DNA from: Chloroflexota bacterium
GTDB lineage: Bacteria; Chloroflexota; Limnocylindria; Limnocylindrales; CSP1-4
Assembly (NCBI GenBank): GCA_003141955.1
Contig: PLOC01000070.1
Location: forward strand, 1 to 47,478
Direction of reading: 5' to 3'
DNA: 47,478 nucleotides
The notes under the pieces are model-generated. The model saw only the letters and a list, made by a program, of their open reading frames with translations, searched no databases and was not told the origin of the DNA. A program made the translations under genes and the position numbers. Within the stretch, counting starts at the first letter, position 1. Every line of letters begins with the position of its first letter. Below, piece by piece: positions 33,876 through 42,425 of this stretch.

Positions 33876-35762
33876 ATGCGCGAACTCACCGACTCGTATT
33901 GCGAGCGGTGCGGCACCTGCTACACCTTCGGTCCGAGCCCCGCCAAGGGGTCGTCGCTGAACGGTGCGCGCCTCCTGGCGAAGGGCCTGAAGAACTTCGT
34001 CATGACCGACGGAACGTCGATGGACGAGGCCATGGCCGCGGCCCGCATCGACGTCACGAAGGACGAGTCGTCGCGCGTGACCGAGGAGTTCCATCGCACC
34101 TTCAACTTCTGCATGACCTGTCGCCAGTATGCCTGCGAGAAGTGCTGGAACGAGAACCAGAGCGCGTGCCTTTCGTGCGCTCCGCTGTGGGACCAGGAGC
34201 CGGTCGCGCCGCAGAACCATCTCATCGTTCGCACGCCCGTCTCTCGCCAGGATCTCGGAGGTACCGCGAAAGCTCCCTCTTTGGCGGACCTCGCGCCGAG
34301 GCCCGCCGGCTCTCCGGATGCCGTGCCCTGGCCCGACGCGGATCCGCTGCCCGGGCGGACCTCCCCTCGCCCCGTCGGTGATGGCCACGGCCTCCTGGAG
34401 ACGGCACCGGCCATTCCAGTTGCGCAGGCCGCGCCTCTGTCGCAAGTTGCCGCGTACTCTCCCGTGGAGCCGCCCAGGCCGGAGCCTGCGGAGCAGACGG
34501 AGCCGCCGGCGCGTCCGCTGCCCCGCCCACAGCCCCAACCTCGGCCCCAGCAGCCCCGCGAGCCCGCCAGAGTCTCGGAGGAAGAGCGGTCGGCGGCCCA
34601 GCAACTGCGGGCTCAGTCGCAAGCCTGGAAGTCGGGCGATGACGGCTGGACCCTCTGGCCCCTGAGCGACGAGCCCGCCAACGCCGAGATGACGCTCACT
34701 CCGGAGGAGCTCCGTCTTATCGAGGCGCAGCTGCGCCACGCTCCGTCGCAGGATGAACCTGATACCCCGGCCATTCGGGCCGGAGACACCGACGTCGAGG
34801 CATTCACGCCGTCTCACACGCTCGCCGAGGACGCGGCTCGTGTGACCGAACCCAAACCGGCTCACCGGCCCGAGCCGGAACGGCCGTTACAGGGCGCCTG
34901 GGAGCCCGAGACACCCGCCCCGAGGAAGGGGCCCTCGTCCGACTTCGACTTGCTGGGTTCGCTCCGACATCCGATCGAGCTGCCGCAGCCGCACGCCGAG
35001 TCCGAGCCGCACGCCGAGTCCGCCATCGGCCGCCTGCTGGGTCACCGGGCCACGGCAGACGCCACTCTCCACGAATCGGCGCCGAGGACACCCAGGCCCG
35101 CCAAAGCGCCCCGACAGAGAGGCACGGAACCCACGCCGTGGCCGGCGGCGACGCAATGGATCGACCGCCCGATCGAGCGCCACGACTGGTGGGCCGACAC
35201 AGATGCTGCCGCCAGCGACAGAGAGGCACCCGCCGACGCAGTCCCGCCCGCAATTCCGGAGCCAAGCGCGGCGAGGGCAGAGGTTGAGAGTCGTGTCGCC
35301 GCGGCCTCCGCGCCGATCGTTTTCGCAACGCTCGCACCCGAGCCCGAGCGAGAAGCCGAACCCGTCCGGTCCACCGAGCCCGAGCCCGATCAGGCGACGC
35401 TAGCCCAGCAGCCGCTGTTCACCATGCCGCCGGTATCCACCGACCGCTGGGCCGCGACCAAACCCGACATGCCTTCCCCGGCCCCGGTCGCTCCGTGGCC
35501 GCCGGTCGGCGCCCGGTGGCCATCCCAGGCCAGCCCGACTGCGCTGTGGCCCCTTCCCCAGGCCGACGTCCCATCGTCATTTGTGGCCGCCGGCCGGGTC
35601 GAGCAGGCCGAGATGCCGGAGTCGCCTCTCGTGGCCGCCCTCTGGGCCGAGTCGGCTCAGCGGGTGCTGGACCGCGGCACCGTCCGCGTCTGCCACAGCT
35701 GCGCTTTGCCGGTTTCGACGCAAGCCCGCTACTGCCGCCGCTGCGGTACCCGGCAGGGCTGA
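33876..35762 (+). CDS. Large zinc-ribbon protein with disordered Pro/Ala-rich middle
   Basis: A 628-residue protein of unknown function. The N-terminus holds several Cys pairs: YCERCGTC (about 8-15), then FCMTCRQYACEKCWNENQSACLSC (about 80-104), enough for two zinc sites. A long Pro/Glu/Ala-rich low-complexity region (about 120-590) follows; it includes an 18-bp tandem duplication encoding PHAESE at 34989-35024. The C-terminus is a zinc ribbon, VCHSCALPVSTQARYCRRCGTRQG. No membrane helix is seen. Such double-ended zinc proteins may act as scaffolds, but that is a guess. It converges with a set of three smaller zinc or DNA-binding genes. Confidence 0.8.
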   Translation: MRELTDSYCERCGTCYTFGPSPAKGSSLNGARLLAKGLKNFVMTDGTSMDEAMAAARIDVTKDESSRVTEEFHRTFNFCMTCRQYACEKCWNENQSACLSCAPLWDQEPVAPQNHLIVRTPVSRQDLGGTAKAPSLADLAPRPAGSPDAVPWPDADPLPGRTSPRPVGDGHGLLETAPAIPVAQAAPLSQVAAYSPVEPPRPEPAEQTEPPARPLPRPQPQPRPQQPREPARVSEEERSAAQQLRAQSQAWKSGDDGWTLWPLSDEPANAEMTLTPEELRLIEAQLRHAPSQDEPDTPAIRAGDTDVEAFTPSHTLAEDAARVTEPKPAHRPEPERPLQGAWEPETPAPRKGPSSDFDLLGSLRHPIELPQPHAESEPHAESAIGRLLGHRATADATLHESAPRTPRPAKAPRQRGTEPTPWPAATQWIDRPIERHDWWADTDAAASDREAPADAVPPAIPEPSAARAEVESRVAAASAPIVFATLAPEPEREAEPVRSTEPEPDQATLAQQPLFTMPPVSTDRWAATKPDMPSPAPVAPWPPVGARWPSQASPTALWPLPQADVPSSFVAAGRVEQAEMPESPLVAALWAESAQRVLDRGTVRVCHSCALPVSTQARYCRRCGTRQG

Positions 35763-35792
35763 CATCTCCCCCGCGCCGATCATCGTCGGACG

Positions 35793-36035
35793 CTAGTCGT
35801 CGAGGTCTTCGAACAACCCGGGCTGCAGGTCCTCGCCGTGGACCGTGCCGTGCGGTCGCAGCAGCGACCGGACCTGGGCCTTTCGCACGAAGCGCCGGTT
35901 GCCCAGCTTGATGCTCTGGAGCTGGCCGGTCCGGGCCCACCGGCCGATGGTATCGGTGGTGAAGCGGACATTCGAAGCCGCGAGCAATTCGGCCGCCTCC
36001 GAAAGGGAGATCCAGTCGGTCGGTGGTTTCGACAT
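35793..36035 (-). CDS. Small helix-turn-helix (MerR/excisionase-like) DNA-binding protein
   Basis: An 80-residue protein with a winged helix-turn-helix of the excisionase/MerR type: WISLSEAAELLAASNVRFTTDTIGRWARTGQLQSIKLGNRRFVRKAQVRSLL. It has an acidic tail (GLFEDLDD). It could bind DNA as an accessory regulator. No integrase or phage gene is near, so an excision role is unlikely. The ATG lies 3 bp after the stop of the FmdB-type gene, so the two are co-transcribed. Confidence 0.82.
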   Translation of the reverse strand: MSKPPTDWISLSEAAELLAASNVRFTTDTIGRWARTGQLQSIKLGNRRFVRKAQVRSLLRPHGTVHGEDLQPGLFEDLDD

Positions 36036-36038
36036 CGG

Positions 36039-36365
36039 TCAGTCCGAGCCCTTCTCTGCCGACGGCGCCGACTGCGCCGACGATGCCGACGCGTCGGACG
36101 AGCCAACGGTCGACCCGCCGGAACCGGAACCCGCCTCCGATGCAGCGCTCGACCCGGGATCCTTTGGCCCAACCTTCGCAGGCTTTGCCGTGGCCCGATC
36201 CTTGCGGGCCCAGCCGGTCCCCTTGAAGTGGACCGTGGGCACGCCGAACGTCTTCTTCATCGGCGCGCCGCACAAGGGGCAGGCATCCGGGCCGTGAGCG
36301 TGAAGGGAGTGCATGATCTCCATCTCGTGGCCGCAGCTTGTGCAGACGTAGTCGTAGGTGGGCAC
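36039..36365 (-). CDS. FmdB-family zinc-ribbon protein
   Basis: A 108-residue protein. The first 45 residues are the FmdB/CxxC_CxxC_SSSS ribbon: MPTYDYVCTSCGHEMEIMHSL and CPLCGAPMKKTF, with four Cys for zinc. A VHFKGTGWARKD segment and a Ser/Ala/Gly-rich disordered tail follow, as is usual in this family. It was once linked to formamidase regulation, but the family's role is unclear. The GTG start has GGAGAG 4 nt upstream and lies 18 bp after the preceding gene. Confidence 0.9.
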   Translation of the reverse strand: MPTYDYVCTSCGHEMEIMHSLHAHGPDACPLCGAPMKKTFGVPTVHFKGTGWARKDRATAKPAKVGPKDPGSSAASEAGSGSGGSTVGSSDASASSAQSAPSAEKGSD

Positions 36366-36383
36366 GGGGCTCTCCAGGCGCCG

Positions 36384-37106
36384 CTAGGTGCGGGTCATGC
36401 GCATGCCGCACTTGGGGCAGTAGAAAGCCCGCACGTGCGCGGAGTTGAAGCCGCAGTGGGCGCAAACCAGGCCGTCCGCCTTGGTGCCGGTGACTGGTCG
36501 CTCCACAGCCACGATTCCCAGGGCGTGCCGGTCGGCCGCGATGTTGCCGAACAGCCCGGCCAGGATCCGCGACGCATTCCGATCCGTATCGCCGCGCGCG
36601 CCCTTCCCACCCCAGCCGACGACGGCGCGAACGATCATATCGCCGTTCATCTCGTCCCAGTGCGACGCGACACCGCCGACGATGGCGTTGTACTCCGGGT
36701 ATCCGGAGGTATCGAGCTCACCGTCCAGGAGACCACCCACGAACGTGTCGAAGGCCAGATCGATCGCATCGACGGACTCCAACACGACGAGGGCGTGGCG
36801 CGTGACGGGCAGCCGCTTGCGGTGGTAGGTGAGCCACTCAGCGGCGTCGGGCATGCGAACGATGAACGGGGCCGCCTCACCGAACTCGACCGGGTACGGT
36901 TCCGCGAGCTCCGGCTCGCCCTGCACGTAGCCGTCGAGCATCCGCGCCAGCCGAGCGACGGCGCTGGGACCGGTCTTGATGCGGACACTCTCGCTGCTCT
37001 TCGCCGAGTACGAGAGCTTCAACACGAAGTCCTGTGCGGGGACTTCTTCAACGGCTGGCGGTGTGTTGACCTGGGCGGACTTCTTGGTCTTCCGGAAGAG
37101 CGGCAC
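36384..37106 (-). CDS. Protein of unknown function with C-terminal zinc ribbon
   Basis: A 240-residue protein. The first 190 residues look globular alpha/beta, with YSAKSSESVRIKTGPSAVARLARMLDGYV, ALVVLESVDAIDLAFDTFVGG, and RNASRILAGLFGNIAADRHALGIVAVE. The last 30 residues are a ribbon CAHCGFNSAHVRAFYCPKCGMRM. The family is not recognised. It heads a run with the FmdB-like and helix-turn-helix genes. GTG start with GAGG 8 nt upstream. Confidence 0.78.
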   Translation of the reverse strand: MPLFRKTKKSAQVNTPPAVEEVPAQDFVLKLSYSAKSSESVRIKTGPSAVARLARMLDGYVQGEPELAEPYPVEFGEAAPFIVRMPDAAEWLTYHRKRLPVTRHALVVLESVDAIDLAFDTFVGGLLDGELDTSGYPEYNAIVGGVASHWDEMNGDMIVRAVVGWGGKGARGDTDRNASRILAGLFGNIAADRHALGIVAVERPVTGTKADGLVCAHCGFNSAHVRAFYCPKCGMRMTRT

Positions 37107-37140
37107 GGTCGTCCCTCGAAGGTGTGGCGAACCTGCACGT

Positions 37141-37146
37141 ATCCTA
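37141..37146 (-). promoter_or_regulatory. -10 element of the three-gene zinc-ribbon run
   Basis: TAGGAT on the minus strand; transcription from about 37134 would give a leader of 28 nt containing the GAGG site of the first gene. Confidence 0.45.
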
Positions 37147-37243
37147 TCGTGCGCCGACGCCGTTTGCGCCGGTACGGTCGCGTGTCCGAGTGGCGCCGAA
37201 TGGGGCGTTGCGCTCTCTGAAGCGGCGATCTGGGCCGCAACGG

Positions 37244-40051
37244 CTAGCCGCTGACCCGTTCGGCGAGCCTCGCCACCAGTTCCTCCAGCTCGGCCGCTCG
37301 CGCTTTCGCGCCGTCAACCACTGCCGGCGGCGCCTTGGAGATGAACGCCTCATTGGCGAGCCTGGCGCGGGCGGCGGCAAGGAGCCCCTGCGCCTCGGCC
37401 AGCTCGCGTTCCAGGCGGGCGCGGTCGCGCTCGTCCTGGGCCTCGTCCCGCGCCGCCGGACGGACCACGGCCTCGATCTCGCCGGCGATCACCGAGAGGC
37501 CGCCGGCCACTCCCCGCCGAACCGATTCGGGGCTCAGCTCGCGGCCGAGGGGCTTCGCCCGCGCCAGTCGCTCGATCGCCGGCCGAAGCACCTCGAAGGT
37601 GGGCCCGAGCGACTCGGGCACGTAGACGTCCAGGGGCAGCCACGCGGCCGGCTCGATGCGGGCCTCGGATCTCGCGTTGCGCACCGCCCGCACCAGGTCG
37701 ATCAGGGCGGCCACTTCCATCTCGGCGGCCGCGTCGGCGGCATCGGCATCGATGGTCGGCCAGTCGGCGACGATCAGCAGGCTCGGGTCCTGAGCCCCGT
37801 GGGGAAGCCGCTCCCAGATCGTCTCGGTCACGAAGGGCATGATTGGATGGAGGAGCCGCAGGTACGTATCGAGGACCTCGACCAGCGTCCACCAGGTGGC
37901 TTCGCGTTCGTCCACGCCGAGGCGCTCGTCTCCGAGGCGAATCTTCGCCAGCTCCACGGCCCAGTCGCAGTACTCGTTCCAGATCGCCTCGTAGAGGATC
38001 TGGCTGGCGTCACCGAACCCGTACAGGCTCATTGCCTCGTCCACCGCGGCCACCGTCGCCGCAGCCCTCGAAAGGATCCAGCGGTCGGCCGGACCCACTT
38101 TGTCGCGCGCCGGCAGTTCCCTCGGCGCGCCCGCTGGAATCGAGGCCGGACGCGCGCCCAGGACGAACCGGGCCGCGTTCCAGAGCTTGTTGGTGAAGTT
38201 GCGGGCGTTCTCGAGCTTCTCGGCGCCCAGCCGGGAGTCGTTGCCGGGCGCCGTGCCGTTGACCAGGGCAAAGCGCAGCGCGTCGGCGCCTACCTCCTCG
38301 ATCGTCTCGAGCGGATCGACGGAGTTGCCCTTCGTCTTGGACATCTTCTGGCCGTACGGGTCGCGGATCAGGCCCGACAGGTAGACGGTGTGGAAGGGCG
38401 CCTGGCCGGTGAGGTGAATGCCCAGCATCATCATCCGGGCGACCCAGAAGAAGATGATGTCGTAGGCGGTCTCCATGACCGAGCCGGGGTAGAAACGCTC
38501 GAAGTCGCGCGTCTTCTCCGGCCAGCCGAGGGTCGAGAACGGCCACAGGCCCGAGCTGAACCAGGTGTCGAAGATGTCCTCGTCCTGGCGCAGGTCGGCG
38601 GCCGGACGGGCGCAAACCTCGCAAGCCGCCGGCCCGGCCAGGTCGGCCGTCACCGTCGTGTGGCCGTCCGGGCAGTACCAGGCCGGGATGCGGTGGCCCC
38701 ACCACAGCTGGCGGCTCACGTTCCAGTCGCGCATCTCGGTCATCCAGTGTTCCCAGACCTTGACGAAGCGCTCCGGCAGGATCTGGGTCCTGCCCGAGCG
38801 GGTCGCCTCCAGGGCAGCTGCCGCGAGCGGCGCCACGCGCACGAACCACTGCGTCTTGAGCCGCGGCTCCACCACGTCGTCGGAGCGCTGGCAGCGGCCG
38901 AGGAGCATCTCGTGGGCCTTGATCGACTCCAAGTCGCCGCGGGCTTGCAGGGCTTCCACGATCTGGCGGCGGGCCTCGTAGCGATCAAGCCCGGCGAATT
39001 GCGCGCCGTTCTCGTTGATGCGGGCGGCGTCGTCGAGCACGGTGATGATCACCAGGCCGTGGCGCTTGCCCGTCTCGTAGTCGTCCTGGTCGTGGGCGGG
39101 GGTGATCTTGACCGCGCCGGTCCCGAAAGCCCGATCCACCACCGCGTCGGCGATGATCGGCACCGCGCGATCGACGAACGGGATCATGGCCTGGCGGCCG
39201 ACCAGGGCGGTGTAGCGCGGATCCTCCGGGTTCACGGCCACGGCCGTGTCGCCCAGGAGCGTCTCCGGGCGCGTCGTGGCCACCGCGATCCAGGCGTTCG
39301 GATCGGGGGCACTGGTCTTCTCGTCGATCAGGTGATAGCGCATCGTCCATAGGCTGCCGGTCGTTTCGCCCGGAATGACCTCCAGGTCCGAAACGCTGGT
39401 CCGGCAGCCGGGGCACCAGTGGATGAGGGCCTCGGTCCGGTATGCCAGGCCTTCGCGATAGAGGCGCAGGAAGGCCTCGCGCACGGCGCGCGCGGATACC
39501 TCGTCCATCGTGAAGCGGAGACGCGTCATGTCCAGGGAGGCGCCGACCCGTCGCTGCTGGCCCAGGATCGTCTGCCGTGTCTCGCGGACGAACTCCCACA
39601 TCGCCTCGAGGTACTTCTCGCGGCCGAGGGTCTGTCGCGTCTCGCCCTTCTTCGCGAGAAGCTTATCCAGGACGTACTGCGCGGCGATCGAAGCGTGGTC
39701 CAGGCCGGGCAGGAAGAGCGCCGGCCGGCCCTGCATTCGGGCGTGCCGGGTCATCAGATCCTCGACCGTGGAGCGCTGGGCATGGCCGAGGTGCAGCGAA
39801 CCGGTCACGTTTGGCGGCGGCTGGATGATGACGAAGGGCTGCTTGCTCCAGTCGGCGCGCGAGCCCTTGCCGTCGGGATTGAAGACGTCGGCGTCGAGCC
39901 AGCGCTGGTAGATGGCGTGCTCGACCTCGCCGGGCCGGTATGCCTTCGCCAGCTCCGTCTCGCCGGCCGCGCGGCCCCGGTCGGCCGCGCCGCCGCGATC
40001 GGCCGCGCCGCTGCTTCCCCCCGGCTTCCGCGTCTTCGCACCGTCCGCCAT
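37244..40051 (-). CDS. valS: Valyl-tRNA synthetase
   Basis: A 935-residue class I synthetase that charges tRNA-Val with valine. Seen: HIGH-type motif LHLGHAQRS within PPNVTGSLHLGHA, the editing (CP1) domain with TTRPETLLGDTAVAVNPEDPRY, KMSKTKGNSVDP as the KMSKS loop, an anticodon-binding helical domain, and the C-terminal coiled coil typical of ValS ending in LEELVARLAERVSG. The ATG at 40051 has GGAG 6 nt upstream; a TTG at 40066 is in frame but lies within that ribosome site region. Its transcript begins with a T-box leader. Confidence 0.97.
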   Translation of the reverse strand: MADGAKTRKPGGSSGAADRGGAADRGRAAGETELAKAYRPGEVEHAIYQRWLDADVFNPDGKGSRADWSKQPFVIIQPPPNVTGSLHLGHAQRSTVEDLMTRHARMQGRPALFLPGLDHASIAAQYVLDKLLAKKGETRQTLGREKYLEAMWEFVRETRQTILGQQRRVGASLDMTRLRFTMDEVSARAVREAFLRLYREGLAYRTEALIHWCPGCRTSVSDLEVIPGETTGSLWTMRYHLIDEKTSAPDPNAWIAVATTRPETLLGDTAVAVNPEDPRYTALVGRQAMIPFVDRAVPIIADAVVDRAFGTGAVKITPAHDQDDYETGKRHGLVIITVLDDAARINENGAQFAGLDRYEARRQIVEALQARGDLESIKAHEMLLGRCQRSDDVVEPRLKTQWFVRVAPLAAAALEATRSGRTQILPERFVKVWEHWMTEMRDWNVSRQLWWGHRIPAWYCPDGHTTVTADLAGPAACEVCARPAADLRQDEDIFDTWFSSGLWPFSTLGWPEKTRDFERFYPGSVMETAYDIIFFWVARMMMLGIHLTGQAPFHTVYLSGLIRDPYGQKMSKTKGNSVDPLETIEEVGADALRFALVNGTAPGNDSRLGAEKLENARNFTNKLWNAARFVLGARPASIPAGAPRELPARDKVGPADRWILSRAAATVAAVDEAMSLYGFGDASQILYEAIWNEYCDWAVELAKIRLGDERLGVDEREATWWTLVEVLDTYLRLLHPIMPFVTETIWERLPHGAQDPSLLIVADWPTIDADAADAAAEMEVAALIDLVRAVRNARSEARIEPAAWLPLDVYVPESLGPTFEVLRPAIERLARAKPLGRELSPESVRRGVAGGLSVIAGEIEAVVRPAARDEAQDERDRARLERELAEAQGLLAAARARLANEAFISKAPPAVVDGAKARAAELEELVARLAERVSG

Positions 40052-40070
40052 CGCTCGCTCCGTCAATCAA

Positions 40071-40101
40071 GCGACCCGCTCGTCCAGCGGACGAACGGGT
40101 C
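40071..40101 (-). terminator. Attenuator hairpin of the valS T-box
   Basis: Two 13-nt arms (with one G-U pair) and a short loop form a very stable stem. GCTTGATTG follows in place of a U-run, and the ribosome site is only 11-12 nt further. It may act by termination without a strong U-tract or by blocking ribosome access. Confidence 0.65.
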
Positions 40102-40320
40102 GTGGTACCACCTGCTGGTTCGGCTTCACCCGGCGCCGGTCGTCCCGGCCGCCATGTTTGGCGTCGCCCTCTGGGCGCGCTATCGGGCGCCTCCCGCACA
40201 ACTCGCGAGCTACGTTCGCGCCGTTCCGACTGCGGGGCTTTCAGCCTCGCGCCTTTCGGCGCGGGTCCCGCTCTCTGATCGCCGGATGGCGGCGCTACTC
40301 CTCTCGGTCAACGCCGTGAA
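40071..40320 (-). promoter_or_regulatory. T-box leader RNA (Val, specifier GUA) controlling valS
   Basis: The T-box sequence AGGTGGTACCACG is at 40113-40101 on the minus strand; its UGGU would pair with the NCCA end of uncharged tRNA. Upstream, Stem I shows the AGTA/GAA loop-E pair (40297-40294 with 40217-40215), the AGAGAG bulge motif, and a specifier GUA (valine) at 40213-40211 in GAAC-GUA-G, framed by GCGCCG/CGGCGC arms. Downstream a 13-bp hairpin (40101-40071), whose 5' arm overlaps the antiterminator's 3' side, is the alternative structure. It lacks a clear U-tract. Confidence 0.9.
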
Positions 40321-40327
40321 CGCACCG

Positions 40328-40336
40328 ATCGTAGCA
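40328..40336 (-). promoter_or_regulatory. Extended -10 promoter of the valS T-box transcript
   Basis: TGC (40336-40334) followed by TACGAT (40333-40328) on the minus strand, in the 3' part of the gap. The predicted start is near 40321, just upstream of Stem I. Confidence 0.6.
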
Positions 40337-40348
40337 CAGGGTTCGTCA

Positions 40349-41833
40349 CTATCCGGTCGGCGTCGACGTGGGCTGGCTCGTTGGCGCTGGAATCACCGAA
40401 GACGGGGTCGTCGAAGGCGAAGCAGCCGCTGGGGGCGTTGGCGGTGGAGTGATCGTGGCCGCGGGCCGAAGCGATCCCTGTACGGCCCGACCGGATGTCG
40501 CTTGCCCGAAGAAGAGCCGACCGCCACCGGCGTATAGGACGCCATCCGGAAGCAGCCACGCCTGGCCGCCGCCGGGCAGGCTGCCGATGTCGCCACCCTG
40601 ATCGAGCACGCGCCAGTGACCGTCGCCAACGCTGACGTAGAAGGTGGTGTTCCAGCCATCGGCAACCAGGATGTGCCGCCCGTCCGCGAGGGCCTGGAAC
40701 GGGAACGAGCCGCTCGTCCATAGTGGGGCTTGGTCCTCATCGAGGGTCCAGCTGACGCCGTCCGATGAATGCAGACCCAGGCTATCGGACCCAAGCAGAC
40801 CCAGATAGATCCCCATGTCGAGCGTCTGGCCATTGGGCAGCGTGGGCGAGATCCGTGACCACGTGAATCCATCGCCGGAAGCCCAGTACTCAAGGGTGCT
40901 CTGGTCGCCAAGCCTGGCTTCCCCCAAGGCCATGTAGCCCGAGGGTATCCGAACCACCTGCAGATCCAAGCTCTTCGACATGTCGTCGGGGGTGGACGCT
41001 TCGCGCCAGTTGATGCCGTCGGTGGTGACGTAGAGCAGCTTGGGATCGGTAACGTCCGCGCTGGTCGGGGCTGGAACGCAGATCACTGCACTCTCAGATG
41101 AGGTCGTCAGGCTCATCACGGACCCAGAGAACGGCAACAAGGAGGATGTCCAATCGACCCCGTTAGTCGAGGTCCAGATCCTGCTCGAGGTCAGGCACGG
41201 CCCCGCCGCGGTCTCATCGCACGAAGCGACGGGCTGCGAGAAAGCGAGCAGCTGGCCGCCCAGCGCCCCGAGGTATGGGACGTATTCAGGGCCGGAGACA
41301 CGGCTCCAGGACCGCCCATCAATAGAGGTCCACACCCCAGAACCGGTGCTCGCCGCCAGTCCGCCCGGCCACGCCACGACGGTGCCACTGCCGATGCTGG
41401 TCTCCCAGGGGTCTTTGGAGAATAGCCCGCCGGAGGTGGCGGTGATGTCGTGCCACTCGATGCCGGTCCACTGCTCGTTGGCCGGAACAGACCTGGCGGC
41501 AGCTTGCGAGGCGGCGACAGGTTCGGCGTAGCGCTGGGCAGCCAGGAGGACACAACCGGCGAGGGCCACGACGAGCGCCGCGACAATTCCAGCCATGACC
41601 TTGAGATGCAACCGGCCAGGCGCCAGAACCGGTTGCATGGCTGCCATCGAGGTGGGTCGGGTCGGTTTGACAGCGCCTCGGCCGAGGCCGGCAAAACGAG
41701 AAGCCGACACAGGATGCGCTTCTGGGAGCTGATGCAAGTAGTGATTGAGGGACCGTGCCACCGGCGGCTGTGGATCGGCCCCGATGTTCCGGAGCCGTCG
41801 CTCGAGCTCCTCGTCGGAATCGAAGCGGCTCAT
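40349..41833 (-). CDS. Membrane partner of ECF sigma factor with six propeller-like repeats
   Basis: A 494-residue protein. The N-terminal 75 residues are cytoplasmic and helical (DEELERRLRNIGADPQPPVARSLNHYLHQ). One membrane helix follows (about 78-98). The outer part has six repeats of the form W-S-x-D-G-x-x-W at about residues 168, 220, 269, 317, 355 and 400, resembling Asp-box repeats of beta-propellers. A Thr/Pro/Ser tail ends it. The ATG overlaps the sigma factor stop, so it is probably its anti-sigma factor or sensor, although no zinc-type anti-sigma His/Cys motif is seen. The outside signal is unknown. Confidence 0.85.
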   Translation of the reverse strand: MSRFDSDEELERRLRNIGADPQPPVARSLNHYLHQLPEAHPVSASRFAGLGRGAVKPTRPTSMAAMQPVLAPGRLHLKVMAGIVAALVVALAGCVLLAAQRYAEPVAASQAAARSVPANEQWTGIEWHDITATSGGLFSKDPWETSIGSGTVVAWPGGLAASTGSGVWTSIDGRSWSRVSGPEYVPYLGALGGQLLAFSQPVASCDETAAGPCLTSSRIWTSTNGVDWTSSLLPFSGSVMSLTTSSESAVICVPAPTSADVTDPKLLYVTTDGINWREASTPDDMSKSLDLQVVRIPSGYMALGEARLGDQSTLEYWASGDGFTWSRISPTLPNGQTLDMGIYLGLLGSDSLGLHSSDGVSWTLDEDQAPLWTSGSFPFQALADGRHILVADGWNTTFYVSVGDGHWRVLDQGGDIGSLPGGGQAWLLPDGVLYAGGGRLFFGQATSGRAVQGSLRPAATITPPPTPPAAASPSTTPSSVIPAPTSQPTSTPTG

Positions 41834-42378
41834 CGAGAAGCCTCCCTGGTCTGGCGATCCAGTTCGTATCGGAGGGCGCGGAGCGCGTAGTGGAGCCTCG
41901 ACTTGACGGTGCCGAGTGGCAGCTCCAACCGTTCAGCTATCTCCTCGAGGGACAGGTCCCGCCAGAATCTGAGCGCGAGCAGCGTCTGATGGTCCGGACT
42001 GAGGGTCGCCACGAGGCGCCCAACCTCGTCGCGAGCCAGAGCGGCGCGAAACGGATCGGCCGTCCTGATCTCGTTGCCCATCTGCTCATCCAGCGGCAGC
42101 GGCCGTATCCCCTTGCGATCCCGCAACCGGTTCTTGCAGACGTTGACGACGATCCGATCGAACCAGGAACCAAAACTGCTGCGATCGCGCAGTCTCGGCC
42201 AGGCCAGCCAGGCCTTGAGGATTGCCTCCTGCGTGGCGTCTTCGGCCTCCGAGGCGTCCCGCAGGAGGAAGCCGGCCAACCGGTACGCACCCGGCAGTTC
42301 CGGCTCGGCGAGATGGATGAACGCCGCGGACATCTCCTCGGCCGCCGTCCCAATCAGCACCCTGAGCGTCCCCTCCAT
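41830..42378 (-). CDS. ECF RNA polymerase sigma factor
   Basis: A 182-residue sigma-70 family ECF factor. Region 2 (about 25-95) has AYRLAGFLLRDASEAEDATQEAILKAWLAWPRLRDRSSFGSWFDRIVVNVCKNRLRD. Region 4 (about 125-175) has LSPDHQTLLALRFWRDLSLEEIAERLELPLGTVKSRLHYALRAL, a clear helix-turn-helix. No C-terminal extension is present. It would direct polymerase to promoters like the one in front of this gene. GGAG lies 8 nt before the ATG; the stop overlaps the membrane partner's start. Confidence 0.95.
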   Translation of the reverse strand: MEGTLRVLIGTAAEEMSAAFIHLAEPELPGAYRLAGFLLRDASEAEDATQEAILKAWLAWPRLRDRSSFGSWFDRIVVNVCKNRLRDRKGIRPLPLDEQMGNEIRTADPFRAALARDEVGRLVATLSPDHQTLLALRFWRDLSLEEIAERLELPLGTVKSRLHYALRALRYELDRQTREASR

Positions 42379-42425
42379 TCGTTCGACTCCATTCTCGGCG
42401 ACCCTTCGACCGCGACGTGCATCCA

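Noticed and set aside
34430-35480. Tandem repeat array or CRISPR-like region
   Set aside because: The periodicity comes from Pro/Glu/Ala-rich coding in one protein; only one 18-bp duplication is exact enough to call.
35793-36035. Excisionase of a prophage or integrative element
   Set aside because: The fold is excisionase/MerR-like, but there is no integrase, attachment site or phage gene nearby, and it is in an operon with an FmdB-type gene.
37182-37205. tRNA-Ser-like 5' part (GTGTCCGAGTGGC)
   Set aside because: It matches a D-arm start, but no anticodon stem, T-loop or matching acceptor strand follows before the valS end.
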